Notes: generated by a model not told the origin, from the letters alone. A stretch of DNA of 64,000 nucleotides from Janthinobacterium sp. LM6 (GCF_002002885.1 NZ_CP019510.1:4774001-4838000); one strand, 5' to 3'; shown: positions 17,059 through 26,211, counted from the first letter of the stretch. Numbers and translations are program-made.

Positions 17059-17190
17059 ACACCTCACAAAACCTACTGCGCGTCGAGATTTGCGGCCTGC
17101 GATGCTCAATGACTCGGCGTCCCCGTACATTCGCACATCTGCGCTTCTCGACCACAACTCTCATCCGCTCGCTACGGTTTTGTGAGGTGT
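17059..17190. repeat. 132-base element bounded by a perfect 15-bp inverted repeat
   Basis: ACACCTCACAAAACC (17059-17073) is exactly complementary to GGTTTTGTGAGGTGT (17176-17190). Inside, GTCGAGA (17082-17088) pairs with TCTCGAC (17146-17152), so the element can fold as nested stems. It starts directly after the tssL stop and ends nine bases before the end of the convergent ompA-like gene. No second copy was seen in this window. It could be a terminator for both genes, or a dispersed non-coding repeat or MITE-like unit. Confidence 0.7.
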
Positions 17191-17199
17191 CGACCCAAT

Positions 17200-17988
17200 C
17201 TATTGCGCGATTCTGAACTCGATGCGCCGGTTCCGCGCCCGGCCATCGGCCGTGGCGTTGCTGGCCACGGGGCGGTCCGGCCCCTGGCCCGACACCAGCA
17301 CGGTATCGGCGACGATACCCTTGCCGGCCAGGTAGGCGCGCACGGCTTCGGCGCGCGCCTGGCTCAGGGCCACATTGCTGGCGCGCAGGCCCGTGTCGTC
17401 CGTGTGGCCGATCACCTCCACCTTGCGGCCCCGCAGCCTGAGCATGGCGGCCGCCATCTCGTCGAGGATGGCCTGGCCGGCCGGCGTGATGGACGCCTTG
17501 CCGCTGTCGAATTCGATGATGCGCTTGTCCAGCGCCGCATCGAGCAAGCCTTGCTCGGCCTCGGCCGCCTTGACCCGCAAGCCATTGTTGACGATGTAGG
17601 TGGGATTGAGGCTGGTGGCGATGTCGCTGGCGATCTGCTGGCGCTGCGCCTCGTTCGCCACTTCGCCGCGCACGCTGACGTTGTTGCCGTCGATGCTGAT
17701 CTGCCCCCGTGAAATGAGCTTCAGGTTCGGCGCGATCAGCTTTTGCACGTAGCCGTTCCAGTTGGCCGGCACGGCCACGTTGCCGATGGCGATCTGGTCG
17801 ACCACCCGCTCGGCACCGTACAGTTCGCGCAAGCGGGCCAGCACGGCCGCCTTGCCCGCCTCGTCGGCCAGGGTGCCCGTGACGAGGATCTGCCCCGGCA
17901 TCGGCGTCTGCGGCGCTTGCGCCTGGGCGTGGCAAGAGGCGGCGGCAAGCAGCAGCAGCGGCAGCAAAAAAATGACGGGAGATTTCAT
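17200..17988 (-). CDS. OmpA-family protein with BON-like N-terminal repeats, type VI-associated
   Basis: A 262-residue exported protein with a signal peptide (LLPLLLLAAASCHAQA). The middle (residues ~30-130) resembles two BON-type repeats, as in OmpATb-like proteins. The C-terminal domain is the OmpA peptidoglycan-binding fold: FDSGKASITPAGQAILDEMA, IGHTDDTGLRASNVALSQAR and a final RARNRRIEFRI. It lies nine bases after tagF in the tssM-tagF-ompA operon. Since TssL here has no peptidoglycan-binding domain, this protein probably anchors the membrane complex to the cell wall; that is inference. Confidence 0.85.
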   Translation of the reverse strand: MKSPVIFLLPLLLLAAASCHAQAQAPQTPMPGQILVTGTLADEAGKAAVLARLRELYGAERVVDQIAIGNVAVPANWNGYVQKLIAPNLKLISRGQISIDGNNVSVRGEVANEAQRQQIASDIATSLNPTYIVNNGLRVKAAEAEQGLLDAALDKRIIEFDSGKASITPAGQAILDEMAAAMLRLRGRKVEVIGHTDDTGLRASNVALSQARAEAVRAYLAGKGIVADTVLVSGQGPDRPVASNATADGRARNRRIEFRIAQ

Positions 17989-17997
17989 CGCAATCCT

Positions 17998-18978
17998 TCA
18001 GGCAAAGGTATCGGCAAACATGGCGCAGGCCGAACGCAGCGACAGCTGCTCCTGCTGCAGGCAGGCGGAAAACCGGCGCAGCGCCGCATCGTGTCCCAGC
18101 TGCTCCTCGACCCAGTCGAGCTGGTCGAAGACGATCAGCCGTTCGCAGCCTGCCTGCGGATCGATCAGCGCGCGCAAGCCGTGCGGGTCGGCGCCGCAAA
18201 AGCCGATCACCAGCACGGGCGCCTCGTCGAGGCGGGAAAAGAACAGCGCCAGTTCGAAATCGGCCTGGCGCAGGAAGGGCGCAATCAAATGCAGCCAGAA
18301 GCTGGCCACCAGTTCGCGCAACTGCGCCTCCTGCGGCAGCGGCAGCACCAGGCTTTTCTCCAGGCGCGGCAAGCCGCTCCGGCGCACGGGCCGCAGCAGC
18401 AGGCCCAGGCCCAGCAGCAATTCGCGCACCGTCACGGGAAACGCGGGCGAGGCCAGCATCGATTGCAGGCCATGCAGCGTCTGCGCCTGCAAAAAGGCGG
18501 CCAGCCGCGCCGCGTGACACGGCGCGGCCGGTTCGATGTCGACCACGTTGCCGGCCAGCGCCAGCAGGGCCGGCAACGGTTCGGCGCTGGCCACGATGCC
18601 TTGCGACAGCTGCTCCACGCGCTGCCACAGGGGCGCCAGCACCAGCGGGCTGCAGGCGACAAAGGCTTCGGCGTCATCGATTTCCAGCGCGCCCATGGCC
18701 ATGAAGGGGAAGCGCCTGTGCGACTGGTCATTGCTCGCTTCCAGGCGCCCGGCGATGGCGCGCCGGCTGCGCGTGCCGACGAAGGCAAAGCGCAGCGGCG
18801 GCAAGGCGTCGTAATTGAGCTTCCAGCGCGGCTCCACCGTCAGTGCAGTCATGACCTGCGCCAGCCAGTCGTCGAGCAGCTGCACCAGCGCGTGATTGTC
18901 GCAAGCCTTGATGAAATCGCCGCGCGCGGGGATCTTGCCGAAGTAGCCGAGGCGCACCTGCTGTTGCGCGCGCATCAT
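17998..18978 (-). CDS. tagF: Type VI secretion-associated protein TagF (ImpM family)
   Basis: A 326-residue protein. The N-terminal TagF/ImpM domain starts VRLGYFGKIPARGDFIKA, and the fold continues with RFAFVGTRSRR and HRRFPFMAMGALE. Further C-terminal sequence has no domain I recognise. TagF proteins act after translation to repress type VI assembly in several species. Its ATG at 18978 overlaps the tssM stop (ATGATG, with TGA at 18977-18975), which couples the two; a second ATG at 18975 is equally possible. Confidence 0.9.
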   Translation of the reverse strand: MMRAQQQVRLGYFGKIPARGDFIKACDNHALVQLLDDWLAQVMTALTVEPRWKLNYDALPPLRFAFVGTRSRRAIAGRLEASNDQSHRRFPFMAMGALEIDDAEAFVACSPLVLAPLWQRVEQLSQGIVASAEPLPALLALAGNVVDIEPAAPCHAARLAAFLQAQTLHGLQSMLASPAFPVTVRELLLGLGLLLRPVRRSGLPRLEKSLVLPLPQEAQLRELVASFWLHLIAPFLRQADFELALFFSRLDEAPVLVIGFCGADPHGLRALIDPQAGCERLIVFDQLDWVEEQLGHDAALRRFSACLQQEQLSLRSACAMFADTFA

Positions 18979-21900
18979 GGCGACACTCCCGCTGCGGCTG
19001 CGGCGACGGCCATCGCCGGCGCGGGCGCGGCGGAAGCGCCCGGCGTGCCGACGATGGTCTCGGGCAGCTGCATGCCGCGAAAGCCCTGCTCCTGCACCGC
19101 CGCAGTCCCGCCCGCGCCGGCGCCCGCCGTCTCGGCGCTGCTGGTGATTTTCAGGTCGACCGCCACGGCCACCTCGCCGCGTGCCCAGCGCAGTTCGAAC
19201 ACGCCGCCATCCTTGCGCTTCTTGGCCGCCGCATCGATCATGCGCTTCAGGCCGAACTGGCCCGGCTCGTTGAACAGCTCCACCGTGCGCCCGTCGAAGG
19301 TGACGGCCGTGATGCGCGCCCCCTGCCCGCCCGCCGCGCCCTGCGGGCCCGGATGCACCATGTTCGTCCATTGCGCCGGGGTGTTGCGGTAGCGTAGCTG
19401 CTGGCCGTCGATCTCCACCGTGTATTCCAGCGTGCCCGGCGCGGGCGACGGCTGGATCTGGAAGACGGTTTGCGCCGCCGTCGACGTGGCCGCCACGCCG
19501 CCCGCGCCCAGCGGCGCGATCCAGCCAGGGAAGCGCGCCACCACCTGCGGCGACAGGCTGATGCCCATGTCGGCCCAGGTGCGCGGCGCCAGCACGTCGC
19601 CGCGCCGCACCACCAGCGGTCCCATGGACGTCGTGACGAATTTCGCCACCAGGCCTTCCGGGCCGAAGAACTGGCCGATCTCCAGGTTGCTCGCCTCGAT
19701 GCGCGCCGTGGGCGCGAACGGATATTTGTTCGCCAGCGATTTCTGGAACGGCTCATACACCTGCGCCGCCCAGGTCTTGTTGATATCGAGTTCGGCCGGC
19801 GCGACGATGACGGCGAAGGTCTGCATCAGCGGGCGCACGAGGATGGGGCGTATGGCCTGCTTCTGCGCGTCGCTCATCCCCGTGAGCAGCTGCTCGTCGA
19901 CCAGTTTCAGGGCGTCGGCCAGTTCGGAACCGCTGCCCTCCAGGGTCTGCTGCATGAACTGGCGCGCGCCCGGCCCTGCGTCGCCCTGGTTCTTCAACTG
20001 GTTCAAGCGGCTGCGCAGTTTGGACAGCGCTTCCAGGTAGGCGCGCATCAAGGACGCATTGTTGTCCCTGGCCGCCACCAGCTTGCCCACGCCGGCAAAT
20101 TCGCGGCCCACGGGGCCCATGGGCTTGTCCAGGCGGGCCGGGTCGAGCTGCGCATTCATGCCGGGATTCGATGTCAGCGGCGACGGCGCGCGGCGCAGCA
20201 CGGTTTCCTTGAACCAGGCGACGAGGCCCCGCTCGGCCTTGCGCAACTGGGCGTTTTGCAGCGCCGGGTTGTCCCAGGAGGTTTCCTCGTAAATGGTCGT
20301 CAGCAGTTTGGCGACCGGCGACGACTGCGGGTCGCCCAGGCGGTTCATCGCCTGCACGGCGCCGTCGAAGCCTTTCAGGTCGGCGACGGCGACGCCCTGC
20401 ACGAATTTCTGCCACTCGCGCGCGTAATCGGCCTTGTACATGGCCACCAGGTTTTTCTCGATCTGTTCGGGACTGCCTTCCAGGGTCAGGTCGTCGGTAG
20501 AGGCGCTTTTCAGCACCCAGTCGGCGCTTTGCAGCTCGCGGTTGGCGGCGTCGCGAAATGCGCCCTCGACGAACTTTTCCCACGCCTGGCGCGTAAAGGC
20601 GCCGGAGACGGCGTAACTGCCCGCCAGCAGCGCCTGGTCCTGTTCGCCGACGATGCGCGCCACCGTCATGCCGGGAAAGCGCGTCGAGGCGCGCGCCTTG
20701 ACGTCCGCATACACGCGTTCGCGCGCCGGCATACCGCGCACCACGCGGCGCAGGTTTTCGCGCGCCTGGTCGACCAGCGCCAGCTTCTGCTCGATGCGTG
20801 GCCAGGACGGGTCGCCGATCTGCGCCAGGTAAAACGTCAGCAGCCGTTCGGCGCTGCGTATCATCTGTTCGCGCGGCATGGCGCCCCGGTTGCCCTCCAG
20901 CCAGCCGCGCCAGAAGCGCGTCAGCTGGTCGTTCAGGTGGCTGCTTTCCGCATGCGACTTATCGGCCAGCATCAGATAGGTTTTCAGTGCATTGTAGGCA
21001 TCTTCCACGTTCGTCGCGCTGGCCGCCTGGTACTGCACGCTGCGCGGCGCGGCGGCAGGTGCTGCGGACGCGGCGGCCGGCGTCTGCGGCGTGCGCGCCG
21101 TGGGCTGCAACTGGTCGGCGCTGGCGTTCATTTCAAACAGCAGGGCTTCCAGCGCGCCCGCCACGGGGGTGAGCATGACCTGGCGCGCGCCGGCAAAATA
21201 TTCCTCGCGCAGCTTGCGCTCCAGTAAGTCACCCTGGTACAGGCCCAGGCGCAAGGACCAGGGCCGTTGCGTGCGGTACGCTTCCAGCTGTTCGATGCGG
21301 TCCTGCAAGATCTCCAGCGCTTCCAGGCGCGACTGCAAGTCCAGGCGCCGCTCCTGCAGCTTCACCACTTTATTTAAATCGGCCTCGACGTTGGCCACCA
21401 GTTGCCGGTTGCCCAGGTAGGACCAGCTCCAGCCGCCCAGGCAAGCGCCCAGCGACACGGTGGCGGCAAAGAACACGGCATATTTGAAGCGCAGCCTGGC
21501 GCGGTTGGCATAGTTGGCCACCAGGTGCTTGTCGGCAAAAATGACCTTGCGGAACAGCTCCAGCAGGAAATAGCCATGCTGGCGCGCGCCCGATGGCACG
21601 GCGGCCGGGGCCGGCGCGAAGGCCAGGTCGAAGCGGCGCGCCACCTGCTGCGAGGAAGCACTGACGGGCTCGCCCTCCTGCAGCGCGCTGGTAAAGTAAA
21701 AGCCGCGGAACACGGGCTGGAACTGGAACGGATTTTCCTCGAAAAGCGTGGCGATGAAGGCGCGCAGGGCCGGCTTGATGGCGGCGAATTCGAGCGGAAA
21801 GGTGAAGACGCCGGGCGCCATCGTCTTGCGTTGCCGGTGCGCCATATTGGCCAGGCTCAGCTCCGTCAAGCCATCGTGCAATTCATCGAAACCCTGGTCG

Positions 21901-22814
21901 AAAAACGCCAGCAAGTCGGCCGTCGGCAGCTTGCGCTGGTAGGGCATGGTGGCGCCCCAGACGCGCTCGCGCTCGCTGCGTTCGGCATCCGCGAAAAACT
22001 CCGTGAAACCGGAGATCAGGTCCGCCTTGGTAAACACGATGTACAGGGGCGCGAACACTTCCAGGCGTTCGATGACGTCCTGCACGCGCTTGCGCAGGCT
22101 GCGCGCCAGTTGCATGCCGACATCGGGGTCGCCGCGCAGTTCGGCGATGCTGACGGCGATGAGGATACCGTTGATGGGCGCCTTGCGCCGGTATTTTTTC
22201 AGCAGGTCGAGAAAACCGAACCACTCGCCGCGGTGCTCGTCGACGACGGAGTAGCGGCCCGCCGTGTCGAGCACGATGCCGTCCGTGGTGAAAAACCAGT
22301 CGCAGTTGCGCGTGCCGCCCACGCCTTGCACGATCTTGCCGTCGGCGAAGGGAAACTGCAGGCCCGAATGCAGGATGGCGCTGCTCTTGCCGGCGGCCGG
22401 ATTGCCGATGATCATGTACCACGGCAATTCATACAGGGCGGCGGCGCCCGATTTAATGCCCAGCTTGGACGTCTTGATGGTTTCGATGGCGGCCAGCATG
22501 CCCGTGCGCACGGCGCCGAGTTCGCCCTGCTGCGTGCTGCTGGCCGTCGACGCCGAGGCCGCTTGCGCGGCGGCGATCTCGGCCTCGTTGAGGATGGCCT
22601 GTCCCAGCGCCTGGGCATCGCGCCGCGCGCGGCGCCGGCGCCACAGCCACAGGCCCAGCCAGGTGACAAAGGCCAGCAACAGCAAGGCCAGCGCCCAGAT
22701 CAGCGCCACTTCCAGCACTTCGGCGCCCAGGTACAGGAACACGGCCAGCGCCACGAAGCCGAGGATGGTCAGATTGCGGCTGTCGGTGAGGAAATGCCAG
22801 AGTCGTCGCAGCAT
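18975..22814 (-). CDS. tssM: Type VI inner-membrane protein TssM (IcmF)
   Basis: This 1279-residue IcmF/TssM is the central pillar of the membrane complex. Two membrane segments lie near residues 10-60 and a third near 440-460 (YAVFFAATVSLGACLGGWSW). Between them is a cytoplasmic NTPase-like domain with Walker A GNPAAGKSS near residue 136, so the nucleotide site looks intact. The large periplasmic part ends in the beta-domain that binds TssJ. I chose ATG 22814 (MLRRLWHFL) because earlier in-frame codons add a Pro/Ser-rich tail unlike the family, although no strong ribosome site is visible. First gene of tssM-tagF-ompA. Confidence 0.93.
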   Translation of the reverse strand: MLRRLWHFLTDSRNLTILGFVALAVFLYLGAEVLEVALIWALALLLLAFVTWLGLWLWRRRRARRDAQALGQAILNEAEIAAAQAASASTASSTQQGELGAVRTGMLAAIETIKTSKLGIKSGAAALYELPWYMIIGNPAAGKSSAILHSGLQFPFADGKIVQGVGGTRNCDWFFTTDGIVLDTAGRYSVVDEHRGEWFGFLDLLKKYRRKAPINGILIAVSIAELRGDPDVGMQLARSLRKRVQDVIERLEVFAPLYIVFTKADLISGFTEFFADAERSERERVWGATMPYQRKLPTADLLAFFDQGFDELHDGLTELSLANMAHRQRKTMAPGVFTFPLEFAAIKPALRAFIATLFEENPFQFQPVFRGFYFTSALQEGEPVSASSQQVARRFDLAFAPAPAAVPSGARQHGYFLLELFRKVIFADKHLVANYANRARLRFKYAVFFAATVSLGACLGGWSWSYLGNRQLVANVEADLNKVVKLQERRLDLQSRLEALEILQDRIEQLEAYRTQRPWSLRLGLYQGDLLERKLREEYFAGARQVMLTPVAGALEALLFEMNASADQLQPTARTPQTPAAASAAPAAAPRSVQYQAASATNVEDAYNALKTYLMLADKSHAESSHLNDQLTRFWRGWLEGNRGAMPREQMIRSAERLLTFYLAQIGDPSWPRIEQKLALVDQARENLRRVVRGMPARERVYADVKARASTRFPGMTVARIVGEQDQALLAGSYAVSGAFTRQAWEKFVEGAFRDAANRELQSADWVLKSASTDDLTLEGSPEQIEKNLVAMYKADYAREWQKFVQGVAVADLKGFDGAVQAMNRLGDPQSSPVAKLLTTIYEETSWDNPALQNAQLRKAERGLVAWFKETVLRRAPSPLTSNPGMNAQLDPARLDKPMGPVGREFAGVGKLVAARDNNASLMRAYLEALSKLRSRLNQLKNQGDAGPGARQFMQQTLEGSGSELADALKLVDEQLLTGMSDAQKQAIRPILVRPLMQTFAVIVAPAELDINKTWAAQVYEPFQKSLANKYPFAPTARIEASNLEIGQFFGPEGLVAKFVTTSMGPLVVRRGDVLAPRTWADMGISLSPQVVARFPGWIAPLGAGGVAATSTAAQTVFQIQPSPAPGTLEYTVEIDGQQLRYRNTPAQWTNMVHPGPQGAAGGQGARITAVTFDGRTVELFNEPGQFGLKRMIDAAAKKRKDGGVFELRWARGEVAVAVDLKITSSAETAGAGAGGTAAVQEQGFRGMQLPETIVGTPGASAAPAPAMAVAAAAAGVSP

Positions 22815-23031
22815 GATGAGCCCAGGGTGAGGTCGCAAAGCAGGAGGAACGCCGCCGCGCAGCGAGGCGGAGTCGGCCCATGCTGACAGCAATGCGGCGC
22901 GCCTTTGTTGACATATGACAAGTACCAGGCGCCAGCGTGCGGCAGGTGCCGGCGTTCAATTGACGCTGCGCAAGCAAGCTTGCAGCTATGAAAATCCGGC
23001 CGCCGCGCGGCGCTAGAATGGCTGGCGCGGC

Positions 23032-23871
23032 TTACTTGCCCAGCACGCGCGGTTGCGGCAATTCCGTATGGCCAAAATCCATCATGGTCCAGCGCCCGCC
23101 CCAGCGCAGGCCCACCGATTCGGCCGTCACGCCATATAGACGGTAGCCGCGCATGGCCCAGGCATTTTTTTCAGAAATGATGAGCTTTCCTTCATGCATG
23201 AATGCGCAATCGGCCGCCAGGCCGTACTGGTGATAGCTTTGAAACGCCCTGGCGTTCGTCACGTTCGGGCCGGCTGCCGCCAGCTGGTCCTGGCGCGCGG
23301 GACTGCGATAGCCTTCCAGCAAGACCATGTCGTAGCCATGCACGTCCTTCATGATCTTGAAGACCAGCAGCAAACGCTGCGCGTAATCGTGGTCGAGCAA
23401 TTGCCAGTTGCGGCTGGCGCCGCCCAGCAGCGGGCGCAGCTGCGTCACTTCCGCCGTGGAAAACAGCAGCGGCGGCAAGGCCGGCGGCGGCACCAGCTGC
23501 TCGCCTTTCAGCAAGTCGCTGACCTGGTCATTGATGACGTGTTGCTGGTCGGCATAACCGCGCAGGGCGATGCGGTCGCTGGACAGCCAGGCCAGCAACG
23601 GCGGCACGATGACCAGCACGCTGCCCGCCAGGCTCAGCCAGCGGTGCCGCCGCAGCAGTTGCCAGGCGCGCGCCATGCCCGAGCCCGTGTAGCGTTGCAC
23701 GCGCTGCCACTGCGCGCCGCTGCCGCCCTTCAGGTGCTGCGCGCGCCGCTGCATGCGCCAGCCCAGGTTGACGAGCGTGTGCAGCACGATGGCGCGACCG
23801 CCGGGAAACAGCAGCAGCCAGCAGGCAAAACAGGCGAGCAGGAAATACATCAGGATCAGGGCGACAAACAT
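23032..23871 (-). CDS. Membrane-anchored M15-type peptidase, TagX-like
   Basis: A 279-residue protein with two N-terminal membrane segments (residues ~2-22 and ~80-100). A periplasmic M15 (VanY/CwlK-like) peptidase domain follows, with the zinc motifs SYHQYGLAADCAF (S-x-H-x2-G-x2-x-D) and a C-terminal MDFGHTEL. Acinetobacter TagX is a peptidoglycan endopeptidase of this type needed to fit the type VI machine through the wall, and the genomic position here supports the same job. ATG 23871 has GGAG upstream. It is in the same direction as tssM but 217 bases upstream, so it is probably a separate unit. Confidence 0.85.
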   Translation of the reverse strand: MFVALILMYFLLACFACWLLLFPGGRAIVLHTLVNLGWRMQRRAQHLKGGSGAQWQRVQRYTGSGMARAWQLLRRHRWLSLAGSVLVIVPPLLAWLSSDRIALRGYADQQHVINDQVSDLLKGEQLVPPPALPPLLFSTAEVTQLRPLLGGASRNWQLLDHDYAQRLLLVFKIMKDVHGYDMVLLEGYRSPARQDQLAAAGPNVTNARAFQSYHQYGLAADCAFMHEGKLIISEKNAWAMRGYRLYGVTAESVGLRWGGRWTMMDFGHTELPQPRVLGK

Positions 23872-24009
23872 GGGGCGCTCCGTGACAGGGGTAGTCTGGG
23901 CCGGACAGCAATTTCCCGGCGGTATCGCTAGATCGTAGGCGTCCGCGGCCCGCATGAGCGCGGTTTACATCAAGGTCAGTCGAATTTGATCCACTGCGGA
24001 GGTGATATT

Positions 24010-24693
24010 TTGTCTTTACTGAAAACCGGGGATGGCCAGGCGCACGGTCCCGACCTGCTGAGCAAGGCCGACGCGGCTGGCGCGCGCATCGAAGGCAAGG
24101 GCATCCTGTCGCAGCTCGAACACGGCGTCGCCGCGCCCGCTGCCATGCCGGCCCTGCGCTGGCGCCCCGGCTGGCGGCACGGGGCCGCTGGCGCGCTGTG
24201 CCTGGCGGTGCTGGTCACGGCCGTGCTCGCCTATGACACGGAGGTCCTGCCCCGGCCCCGGCCGGCGGCGCCCGCCACGGCCATGGCGCCGCCCGCAGTG
24301 CCGGCGCCAACGGTGCCGCCACAGGCGGCGCAGGCGGCCACCATCGTCAATACGGCGGCACCGCCCTTGCCCGAGGCGGCGGCCGCGAGCGCGCCGCGCA
24401 AGACGCCGCCGCCCGTGCGCCAGGCGGCGGCGCGGCCGCAGGGGGCGAGGCCCGCTGCCGCGCCCGGCGACAGCGACGTCGCCTTGCTGACGGCGATGGT
24501 GGCCCATGCGCATCGGCAAGAAGGCACGGCAGCGCCCGTGCGCGACGTGGTGCTGCGCAGGCAGGAACAGGAGCAAGAGCAGGAAACGGCGGAACTGTTA
24601 CGGCGCTGCAAGCAGCTGGGCTTGATCGAAGGCATGCTGTGCCGCTCGCGCATCTGCTCGGGCCGCTGGGACAGCGATCCCGCCTGCCATTGA
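24010..24693 (+). CDS. Single-pass membrane protein with Pro/Ala-rich linker and four-Cys tail, type VI-linked
   Basis: A 227-residue protein I do not recognise. The start is a TTG at 24010: GGAGGTGAT (23998-24006), a perfect anti-16S match, sits seven bases upstream, which rules out the in-frame ATG at 23986. Order: a ~50-residue cytoplasmic segment, a membrane span (GALCLAVLVTAVLAYDTEV), a long Pro/Ala-rich periplasmic linker, then a charged helix (RRQEQEQEQETAELLRRC). The last ~30 residues have cysteines spaced C-x10-C-x4-C-x9-C. It is divergent from the M15 peptidase by 138 bases. The architecture suggests an envelope-spanning accessory of the type VI system; function unknown. Confidence 0.7.
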   Translation: MSLLKTGDGQAHGPDLLSKADAAGARIEGKGILSQLEHGVAAPAAMPALRWRPGWRHGAAGALCLAVLVTAVLAYDTEVLPRPRPAAPATAMAPPAVPAPTVPPQAAQAATIVNTAAPPLPEAAAASAPRKTPPPVRQAAARPQGARPAAAPGDSDVALLTAMVAHAHRQEGTAAPVRDVVLRRQEQEQEQETAELLRRCKQLGLIEGMLCRSRICSGRWDSDPACH

Positions 24694-24698
24694 GGAAC

Positions 24699-25490
24699 TC
24701 ATGTGTGTCTCGGATGCGTGGCCGCGTCCATGCGGCCTTGCAAAAAGCCTTCCATCAGCGCCAGCAATGCCTGCGGCTGCTCCTGGTGCGGCGTATGGCC
24801 GCACTGCTCGACCATGGCGGGCACGGCGTTGAGCGCCTGCGCCACGATCGTGTCGACCTGGGCCGCGCTGCCGTACTGGTCCTCGCTGCCCTGCACCACC
24901 AGCGCCGGGCATTCGACGGAAGGCAGCAGGTACTCGATGTTCCAGAACTGGAAACCATAGCTGAGCCAAGTGTCCGACCAGGCCTTGAAGATGCTTTCCG
25001 TCTTGTCGCCATGGTATTTCGCCAGCGCGCGCAGCTTGCCCGCGCCAAACGCCGCGTCCGCCACGCGGATGCCCTCGAGCGTGATGCCCTCGACAAACAC
25101 GTGCGCCGCTTCGGTGATGATGCCGCGCAAGCGCGGCGGCTGCTGCGCCGCATAGATCAGGGCGATGCTGCCGCCATCGGAGTGGCCGACGAGAAAATGA
25201 TCCTGTCCCGGCAGCAGTGCCGCCAGCACTTGCGGCAGCTCGCACAGCGCGGAATCGTGCAAATAATGGAGCTGCCGGCGCGCCGCCAGCGGCGACGACA
25301 GGCCATAGCCGTGGCGGTCGTACAGCAAGCCGCGGCACCCCGTCGCCTGGCATAGCTGCGCGGGAAAATCTTTCCACATCGCACAGCAACCGAGTCCCTC
25401 ATGCAGGAATACCAGGCAGGGTTTGGCGGGGTCGCCTTCGATCACTTCGTAGTAGATATCGGTTTCGGCACTCAGGTTCAGTATCGGCAT
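24699..25490 (-). CDS. Alpha/beta hydrolase
   Basis: A 263-residue alpha/beta-hydrolase fold enzyme without signal peptide. The oxyanion region is VFLHEGLGC, the nucleophile elbow GHSDGGS holds the catalytic Ser, the acid is likely in VVQGSEDQYG, and the His is in EQCGHTPHQEQP. The substrate cannot be told; such proteins are often esterases, lactonases or peptidases. It converges on the membrane protein at 24010-24693, with five bases between stops and no separate terminator. Confidence 0.85.
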   Translation of the reverse strand: MPILNLSAETDIYYEVIEGDPAKPCLVFLHEGLGCCAMWKDFPAQLCQATGCRGLLYDRHGYGLSSPLAARRQLHYLHDSALCELPQVLAALLPGQDHFLVGHSDGGSIALIYAAQQPPRLRGIITEAAHVFVEGITLEGIRVADAAFGAGKLRALAKYHGDKTESIFKAWSDTWLSYGFQFWNIEYLLPSVECPALVVQGSEDQYGSAAQVDTIVAQALNAVPAMVEQCGHTPHQEQPQALLALMEGFLQGRMDAATHPRHT

Positions 25491-25827
25491 GGGCTAGGCT
25501 CGCAACGGGTTGCGCATCGACAGATCGGCTGGGCCTATTGTGCCATTGTCCTGCGCAGCATGCGTGGCGCCCCGCAAAAATAGCCTGCGGGAAAAGATCT
25601 TGCCGCCTGCCTGCAAGGTGTTTGCGCCAGCACAAGCGAGCGCTGTTTTTCCCGTGGCGCCGCCCCCTTTTTGCCCGCGCGTTTGCCTAGAATAGCTTAC
25701 TCCCACAGCATGGAGCAGGCGGCTACCTTATCAGCCAGGACGTGACACTGGCCGTCACGGCAACAGATAGGGCGTCTTGCCGCACGACGACAGGCGCGGC
25801 GTCCAAACTATCGATCAGGAGTACATC
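25491..25827. other. Intergenic region without recognisable gene
   Basis: This 337-base gap lies between the divergent hydrolase gene and the 127-residue orphan gene. It holds short open frames with no coding character. A TAGAAT hexamer at about 25689 could be a -10 for the plus-strand gene, but no convincing -35 is present. I see nothing else in it. Confidence 0.4.
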
Positions 25828-26211
25828 ATGGAAATGAAAGTAGAACATCGCACCGGCAGCAACCTGGCACTGGAAGAAACCGAGCTGCCGATGGAACAGG
25901 AAGGCCAGAGCGCCAAAGGCGCGGCCGCGCAGGACTTGAACCTGAGCCCCGCCGCCTTCACCACCTACTACACGTGGACGGCCAACGGCGTGCATCCTTC
26001 GGTTAACTTCGCCAATGCCAACGTGCACGCCAATTCGCGCGTCTTCGTCAACATCAGCGAATACGGCGCCACTCCCCAGGACCGTTTCATTGGCGCCGCC
26101 CGCATGGCCGTGTACAACATTGCGCCATACAACGGCGGCTTCCGGGCCTGGGTGGAAATCTCGTGGGGCAGCCCGCTCAAGGTGCGTTTCGACGTGTTTG
26201 TCGATCCCTGA
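25828..26211 (+). CDS. Small conserved-looking protein of unknown function
   Basis: A 127-residue protein I do not recognise. ATG 25828 follows CAGGAG in the leader. The first ~35 residues are acidic and low-complexity (EETELPMEQEGQSAKG). The rest alternates polar and hydrophobic residues as in a beta-sandwich, with NGVHPSVNFANANVHANSRV and the C-terminal ISWGSPLKVRFDVFVDP. There is no signal peptide, membrane segment or cysteine. It stands alone between a hydrolase and a tRNA gene. Codon use looks native. Function unknown. Confidence 0.65.
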   Translation: MEMKVEHRTGSNLALEETELPMEQEGQSAKGAAAQDLNLSPAAFTTYYTWTANGVHPSVNFANANVHANSRVFVNISEYGATPQDRFIGAARMAVYNIAPYNGGFRAWVEISWGSPLKVRFDVFVDP

